Assembly: GCF_014649755.1 (NCBI RefSeq)
Contig: NZ_BMTQ01000005.1
Location: 496,001 to 560,000, forward strand
Source of the DNA: Streptomyces litmocidini
GTDB taxonomy: Bacteria > Actinomycetota > Actinomycetes > Streptomycetales > Streptomycetaceae
Reading direction: 5' to 3'
DNA: 64,000 nucleotides
The notes below the pieces were generated by a model, which did not search any database, was not told the DNA's origin, and worked only from the letters and a program-made list of their open reading frames with translations. This document shows positions 59,515 through 64,000 of this stretch, piece by piece. Both the position numbers and the translations under genes were made by a program. Every line of letters starts with the position of its first letter. Positions within the stretch are counted from its first letter, which is position 1.

Positions 59515-60015
59515 TCAGGTGGCGGATTCGTATGTGCCGGTAATGCGGAGTTCGTTGCCGCTGGCCCAGGCGAACGGGGTGGTCGCGGCCACGGACGACA
59601 GGTTCGAGACGGATGCCGATGCCGGGAAGAACGGGCTGGTGCCCGTGGCGCTGGGGCTGATGACGACCTGCCCCGGGAAGCGGCTGCCGCCGAGGGCCTG
59701 CGCCACGCCGATGCGGCTGCCGGACGAGGCCGCGGCCGCGAACGGCAGCGTGAGGGACCAGGCGCCGGAACCGTAGGTGGTCGTCGAGCCCATGGTCAGG
59801 TCAATCTGGAAGTTGACCAGCCGGCCGATCTTCCGGTGCTTGCCGACAATCGTTCCGTTGCCGAGGACCGGGTTCGTGGTGGCTGCCGTCCAGGTCGGCG
59901 TGTACGCGGTCCATGCCGCCAGCAGGTCGGTGAACTGGTCGCGGATCTCAGCGTTCATGTAGGCCGCGGTCACGACCTCACCGACAACCCACGTGCGGGG
60001 TACAGCAAGAGCCAT
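59515..60015 (-). CDS. Phage structural protein (tail tip/fibre-like)
   Basis: 166 residues, MALAVPRTWVVGEVVTAAYM. A short N-terminal helix (NAEIRDQFTDLLAAWTAYTP) is followed by a Ser/Thr/Gly-rich beta domain, as in small actinophage tail or capsid-decoration proteins. It lies between the tail and lysis genes. Confidence 0.72.
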   Translation of the reverse strand: MALAVPRTWVVGEVVTAAYMNAEIRDQFTDLLAAWTAYTPTWTAATTNPVLGNGTIVGKHRKIGRLVNFQIDLTMGSTTTYGSGAWSLTLPFAAAASSGSRIGVAQALGGSRFPGQVVISPSATGTSPFFPASASVSNLSSVAATTPFAWASGNELRITGTYESAT

Positions 60016-60018
60016 GGG

Positions 60019-60411
60019 TCAGACCTCCAGAGTTGGGAACACGGGGTCAGCTACCGCCCACCAGTTCCGCTCGATGACGGGCAGGGCGGCGAGCGACTCC
60101 TCGACGGCATCGATGTCTGCAGGGAAAACGAGCGACCACCAGCCGGCGCCGCACACCACGCACCACATGCGCGGGTCGGCAGGCGTGACAATCTGCGCGG
60201 AGCCACAGGTACAGTCGGCCACCCACCTGCTGTGGTTGATCCGGGCGTACAGCTCGCCTGCCTGGGCGGCCGGGTCGGTGGTGATGCGCCGCTGCTGGTG
60301 GTGCTCGGTCCAGCGGATCACTCGTTCCGCCGGGGCATCCCCGTCCCAAGCAGCAGGGTCGAGGGTGGGCGGGGGACGGTAGAAGTCCTCCGCCCTGGTG
60401 ATCGCTCCCAT
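60019..60411 (-). CDS. Phage protein with zinc-binding cysteines
   Basis: 130 residues. A CTCG and CVVCGAGWW arrangement suggests one zinc knuckle; the rest is Trp-rich (RNWWAVADPVF). It sits in the tail cluster 3 bp from its neighbour, so a structural or assembly role is likely. Confidence 0.7.
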   Translation of the reverse strand: MGAITRAEDFYRPPPTLDPAAWDGDAPAERVIRWTEHHQQRRITTDPAAQAGELYARINHSRWVADCTCGSAQIVTPADPRMWCVVCGAGWWSLVFPADIDAVEESLAALPVIERNWWAVADPVFPTLEV

Positions 60412-60421
60412 GGGAGTCCTC

Positions 60422-62767
60422 TCAGTAGGCGAGGCGAGTCGTGCTGCCCAGGACCGAGTAGGTGGAGTCGTCGAGGACCCACACGCTGTCGGTGTCCGAG
60501 CGGCTTACGTGGAAGTCGAGGAAGTGACGGTTCTGCAGGATGCGCTCGGTGTAGCCCTCCGCCGTCACGGTCACCGTGGACGCCATGGCCTGGCTCGGCA
60601 GAGTCGTGACGGTCATGACGCTGGAGATGTCCGCGTCGAGCAGAGCCCGGTACGTAGTGACCCCGAGGGTGGAGGCTTCGACAGGGAGCTGCCGCATCTC
60701 CGGCAGAGGGTCGGCATATCGGATGATCGCCCACGTCGCGGCGTCGATCACCGCAGAGTCCGACGTCTTGAGGACGTCGAGCTGTTCCTCGTACACGCCG
60801 TAGAGGCTGATCGAGTCGGCGTCCTGGATCCGCTGCGTGGCTCCGCCCGGCCTGCTCGCGGTGATCAGGTTGATCAGCTTCTGGTCATCGTCGGAGAATT
60901 CCACGCCGGGTGTCTCCAGGTCGGAGTAGGCGAGGGTCACCGTGCTGGCCGGGTTGTAGCGGACCGTCCTCGCCTGGAACACCAGCTGAGCCGAGGCCCG
61001 GTCGGCGAACAGCTTCCCGCCCTCCGTGCGCTCCACGTCCCGCATGTGGGACAGCGGACTCGCCCCCAGCTCGCCCTGCGACGCGACCGTCGAGAACGTG
61101 CCGGACGTGACGACCCCGGGGATCTTCACATATGACGCAAGGCGGGTCATGCGGGCATCCGCCGTCTCGCCCGACTTGCCGGTGGTACCGACGCCGTAGT
61201 GGTCGACGATGTCGGCGGTCGCGGGGCCGGCGCCGTTGACGACGTAGGCGGCAACGTGGCTGATGGTGCCCACCCACAGGCTGGTGCCGGTCTCGGTGGC
61301 GCCGATGGTCAGGACGAGGCGGTCCTGCCACGTGCTCGTAGCCACGGAGTACTGAACGCCATCGACCCAAACCTTCTGTGCAGCCTCGTCCCATACGAGT
61401 TGGTGGATCGTCGAGTCGGCGAGGTTCGGGGTGGCGAGGGTGTAGGTCGTCGGCCCGACCGAGAAGAACTCGGTAACCTGCAGCTTCCCTGTGCCGGACT
61501 CCAGAAGGAAGCGGATCCCGCTGTCGAAAGCGGGGGTGGCCCCGGATGACCACGTCATGATGGTCCGGCCGCTGGTGCCCGTATTGAACCAGCATTCGTA
61601 GATCTGGGTTCCCGGGATCGGCGTGCCAGTCGCTCCGCTGGAGGTCAGCAGAGGCGACACGCTGCACCGCAGGTACTTGCCGTCCGTCGCCGACGCCGGG
61701 GCGAACAGCGGTGCGCCCAGGCCGTCGGACGACGCCCCGACCCCGGCCGCGAACGTGAGCGTCCCACCAGCCCCGGACTGCCCGATCGTCATCGAGGGCC
61801 GCGAGTACCCCGACTGATCCCCAGCTGTCGCGGACGACTCCGGCTCGGACAGCGGGTAGTACAGCTGGGCCCCGTCGGACTGGATCTCCTCGACCAACAT
61901 CGGGCCCAGCGCCGGCCGCCTTGACGTCCACTTCAGCATGTCGCTCGCGGTGATCTGCGCCTGCGAGTACAGGCCCTCCCAGCTCATCGGCCAGGACGTG
62001 GCCATCCCGTAGAAGCGAGTGTGATGCGTGGCCGGAGTCGACGACCAGGCGGTCGGCGTGGATCCCTGTTCGACCTGGGCCTCGTCCATCCACACGAAGT
62101 CGCCCGCGGACGGTGACGTCGTGGTCGTGGTGATCCGCAGCAGATGGGAGGCCGCAGTCGTGGTCCATGTGACGGAGATCCGCTGGAACGTTCCGGTCAG
62201 TGTCGACGCGGCGCCGACGGTGGTGCCGTCGACGTCGAGCCGGACCGCCGGATCTCCGGCCGGCACCCACACGTAGACCGACGCCGTGTACGACACGCCC
62301 ACCGTAAGCCCGTACAGCTGGCAAGCCACCACGCCGCCGGTCCCCGCGGTTGCCCACGCGATCTTCAGCGCGTTCGTCCCAGACTTCACGTGAGCCGCGT
62401 CCAGTCCGACGCTGGCAGGCGCGGCTCCGGCGACTGCGGTCCAGCTCCCGTCATTGGTCTCGAAGCCCGGTTGGGTCAGGAAGTTGATCCCGCCCAGCAC
62501 GGTCGTGATTACCCTGATCGGTGCGTTCCGGCGGACGTTCGGGTAGTACGGCGATGACGCGTTTCCGGGCGTGAACCGTCCATCCGAGTTGTCAACGGCC
62601 ACGGACAAAGTCCCGGTCTGCGTGTCCGACAGCTCATCCCCCGCTCCGCGGCCGATGGAGATTCCCTCGCTGTCGGACAACGCGATGTACCGGGTGATGT
62701 CGGTCCACGCGATGTCCGATGCGATCGGCGAGTACCCGAACCCGCACTGCACGGTCACTCTGCTCAT
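60422..62767 (-). CDS. Minor tail protein with carbohydrate-binding and LamG-like domains
   Basis: 781 residues from MSRVTVQCGF. The first 80 residues look like a tail-attachment domain (DITRYIALSDSEGISIGRG). Residues about 95-235 resemble a carbohydrate-binding module (NFLTQPGFETNDGSW, VSYTASVYVWVPAG), and residues about 300-480 a concanavalin/LamG jelly roll (YPLSEPESSATAGDQSGYS, HQLVWDEAAQKVWVDGVQYS). The final part is beta-rich and may contact the host. It overlaps the tape-measure gene in ATGA. Confidence 0.82.
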   Translation of the reverse strand: MSRVTVQCGFGYSPIASDIAWTDITRYIALSDSEGISIGRGAGDELSDTQTGTLSVAVDNSDGRFTPGNASSPYYPNVRRNAPIRVITTVLGGINFLTQPGFETNDGSWTAVAGAAPASVGLDAAHVKSGTNALKIAWATAGTGGVVACQLYGLTVGVSYTASVYVWVPAGDPAVRLDVDGTTVGAASTLTGTFQRISVTWTTTAASHLLRITTTTTSPSAGDFVWMDEAQVEQGSTPTAWSSTPATHHTRFYGMATSWPMSWEGLYSQAQITASDMLKWTSRRPALGPMLVEEIQSDGAQLYYPLSEPESSATAGDQSGYSRPSMTIGQSGAGGTLTFAAGVGASSDGLGAPLFAPASATDGKYLRCSVSPLLTSSGATGTPIPGTQIYECWFNTGTSGRTIMTWSSGATPAFDSGIRFLLESGTGKLQVTEFFSVGPTTYTLATPNLADSTIHQLVWDEAAQKVWVDGVQYSVATSTWQDRLVLTIGATETGTSLWVGTISHVAAYVVNGAGPATADIVDHYGVGTTGKSGETADARMTRLASYVKIPGVVTSGTFSTVASQGELGASPLSHMRDVERTEGGKLFADRASAQLVFQARTVRYNPASTVTLAYSDLETPGVEFSDDDQKLINLITASRPGGATQRIQDADSISLYGVYEEQLDVLKTSDSAVIDAATWAIIRYADPLPEMRQLPVEASTLGVTTYRALLDADISSVMTVTTLPSQAMASTVTVTAEGYTERILQNRHFLDFHVSRSDTDSVWVLDDSTYSVLGSTTRLAY

Positions 62768-64000
62768 CCGATCCCCAGATCCTTTCCGCCGTTGGTGCGC
62801 TTGTCCTTCAGCAGCAGCGTCCGAATCTGCTTGGCGGTCGACACCGGATCGACCGCCCCCTGGACCGTGATGTACACCGGTGATCCGCCCCCAGCTGCGG
62901 CCGGGACGCCGAGGCCGGCAGACGCGCCGGCCATGGGCCGGATGCCTGCCATCCGGCCTGCGACCGTGTCGACCGCCCGGCCGACGAGCGGCAGGGAGGC
63001 GAGAGTGCCGCCACTGAGGCCTTGGCCGAAGTTGAGGCCGATGCCGTGGGCGACCCTCGACGGCGACCTGATGCCGAGGGCCTTCTTGATGGCCTTCTCC
63101 ATCGCCTTCGCCAACTTGTACATCTGGTCGACGACGGCCTTCTCCTGCGACTTCAGGCCCGCGACGAGCCCCTGGGCCGAGGCCACGCCGGCGCCGTACA
63201 TCGTGTTCGCAGCGTTCTTGCCGAGGGTGTCGGACTCCTTGTCGATCTGGGACTGCAGGGAGTTGACGGCCTTGAGGTCGGCGTTGGACATGCCGACCAG
63301 CGCGCTCGCGTAGGCGTAGCCCTCCTCCGGACCCATCGCCAAGACCTGCCGCAGCAGGTTCCGGTTGATCCCGCGCTTCGTCAGGATCCCGACCCACTTG
63401 GTGAACTGCCGCAGCTTGGCGAGCTTCTGCCCGAGGCCCTGCTTGATCGACGAAGCGGTGACCTGCTTCGCCTCCAGGCCGAGGCTCGACAGGCCGGAGT
63501 CCGACCGCGCCTGAGACCGGATGTCGGACGAGTACCGGTCCCGCTCCTCGATCCGCGACTTCAGGAGCTCCTGGGCCTTCCCGAGCTTGGTCCGCAGCGC
63601 GTCCCGCTTGCTGGCCAGGGCCTGGAGCTTGGCGTGATCGCGGTTGATCAGCTTGACCAAGTCGTTGTCGACGTTGGTCTTCTGGCCCTTCCACGCCGCC
63701 CAGACGTCCTTGACCAGGTCCATAGCCGTGGCCTTGATCTGGGCCTTCGTCCCGGTCAGACCGACGATCATCCCTCGGCCGGTGTCCTTGGCCAGGGCGA
63801 TCATCTTCTTCGACGGGCTGGCGATCTGGAGCTCGGCCCGGACGCCGGCCTCGACACCGGCCGCCATGCCGCGCGCCGCCTGCTCCACGCCGGTCCGGGA
63901 CTGGAGCATCCCGGCCGCCAGGCCGGCGCCCACATCCTGCCCGGCGCCGAGCTGGCGCAGCATGCCCATCGAGGTGTCGTGGTCGTAGACGTGAGCGCCG
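62764..64000 (-). CDS. Phage tail tape-measure protein (5' part outside the window)
   Basis: About 410 C-terminal residues are in view, and the frame stays open to the window edge. It has the tape-measure features: repeats of IASPSKKM and GIRSPSRVAHGIG, long helices with coiled-coil spacing (DALRTKLGKAQELLKSRIEE), and a Gly/Ala-rich end. It sets tail length and takes part in DNA entry. Confidence 0.85.
   Translation of the reverse strand, partial: GAHVYDHDTSMGMLRQLGAGQDVGAGLAAGMLQSRTGVEQAARGMAAGVEAGVRAELQIASPSKKMIALAKDTGRGMIVGLTGTKAQIKATAMDLVKDVWAAWKGQKTNVDNDLVKLINRDHAKLQALASKRDALRTKLGKAQELLKSRIEERDRYSSDIRSQARSDSGLSSLGLEAKQVTASSIKQGLGQKLAKLRQFTKWVGILTKRGINRNLLRQVLAMGPEEGYAYASALVGMSNADLKAVNSLQSQIDKESDTLGKNAANTMYGAGVASAQGLVAGLKSQEKAVVDQMYKLAKAMEKAIKKALGIRSPSRVAHGIGLNFGQGLSGGTLASLPLVGRAVDTVAGRMAGIRPMAGASAGLGVPAAAGGGSPVYITVQGAVDPVSTAKQIRTLLLKDKRTNGGKDLGIG

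Larger units (their letters stand above)
53461..64000. mobile_element. Prophage (siphovirus), one end; continues beyond the window
   Basis: Past the rnpB tail the gene content becomes phage-like: short overlapping genes, an XRE repressor, holin, endolysin, minor tail and tape-measure genes. GC and codon bias are slightly lower than in the chromosome. No integrase is in view, so it is expected near the other end. The order runs lysis genes toward the attachment site, with tail genes toward the right edge. Confidence 0.85.

Overview
This window looks like chromosomal DNA from a Streptomyces (or a very close relative), followed by the end of an integrated siphovirus. The evidence is very high GC with strong third-position G/C, frequent GTG/TTG starts, GTGA/ATGA/CTAG overlaps, DmdR-type iron boxes, and a core gene set (glnE, a glnA2-like gene, nadE, panB, map, npdG). 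From memory, the order resembles the SCO2230-SCO2280 neighbourhood of S. coelicolor; I could not check this.

1-19,440: a PAP2-family membrane protein (cut by the window edge), an amidohydrolase/APC-permease pair divergent from a TetR regulator with a clear operator, a VOC protein divergent from a MarR regulator, glnE, a secreted PIG-L deacetylase, a GNAT, a glutamine synthetase-like gene of the GlnA2 (gamma-glutamylpolyamine synthetase) type, a DUF3105/DUF305 pair, a CBS-domain protein, nadE and an MFS transporter. 19,440-35,570: a membrane-anchored endonuclease/exonuclease/phosphatase-fold protein, TetR plus a DHA2 efflux pump with a near-perfect 29-bp operator, panB, a DrrAB-type ABC exporter, a large AfsR-like regulator, a site-2 protease, F420:NADPH reductase, an MFS exporter and map. 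Two copies of a 245-bp multi-palindromic repeat (11,121-11,365 and 21,684-21,927) lie between genes.

35,570-41,590 is an iron region: heme oxygenase and the efeO-efeB-efeU ferrous/heme-iron uptake operon, each preceded by iron boxes, plus a lipoprotein overlapping efeU. 41,590-53,320 holds mostly single-gene units: a prim-pol domain protein, TetR, dimethylargininase, Rsm22, a Bcr/CflA pump, an oxidoreductase, a PhoD phosphatase, an SDR, an excalibur protein and a GT2 glycosyltransferase.

At 53,423-53,463 lies only the 3' end of the RNase P RNA gene (rnpB), followed by its terminator. The rest of rnpB is absent and phage DNA begins, so a prophage appears to have inserted at the rnpB 3' end. 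Reading from the right edge on the minus strand, the phage late genes are tape measure, minor tail protein, structural proteins, amidase endolysin, holin and small membrane proteins, then a terminator. Next come two tandem Y RNAs, one carrying a full tRNA mimic with permuted order, and a Ro60/TROVE-domain protein. The Y RNA terminator hairpin doubles as the Ro60 Shine-Dalgarno. Nearest the attachment site are a small plus-strand XRE-repressor operon, a LexA-type SOS box and a zinc-ribbon gene. This prophage-borne Ro60-Y RNA module is the most interesting content of the window.
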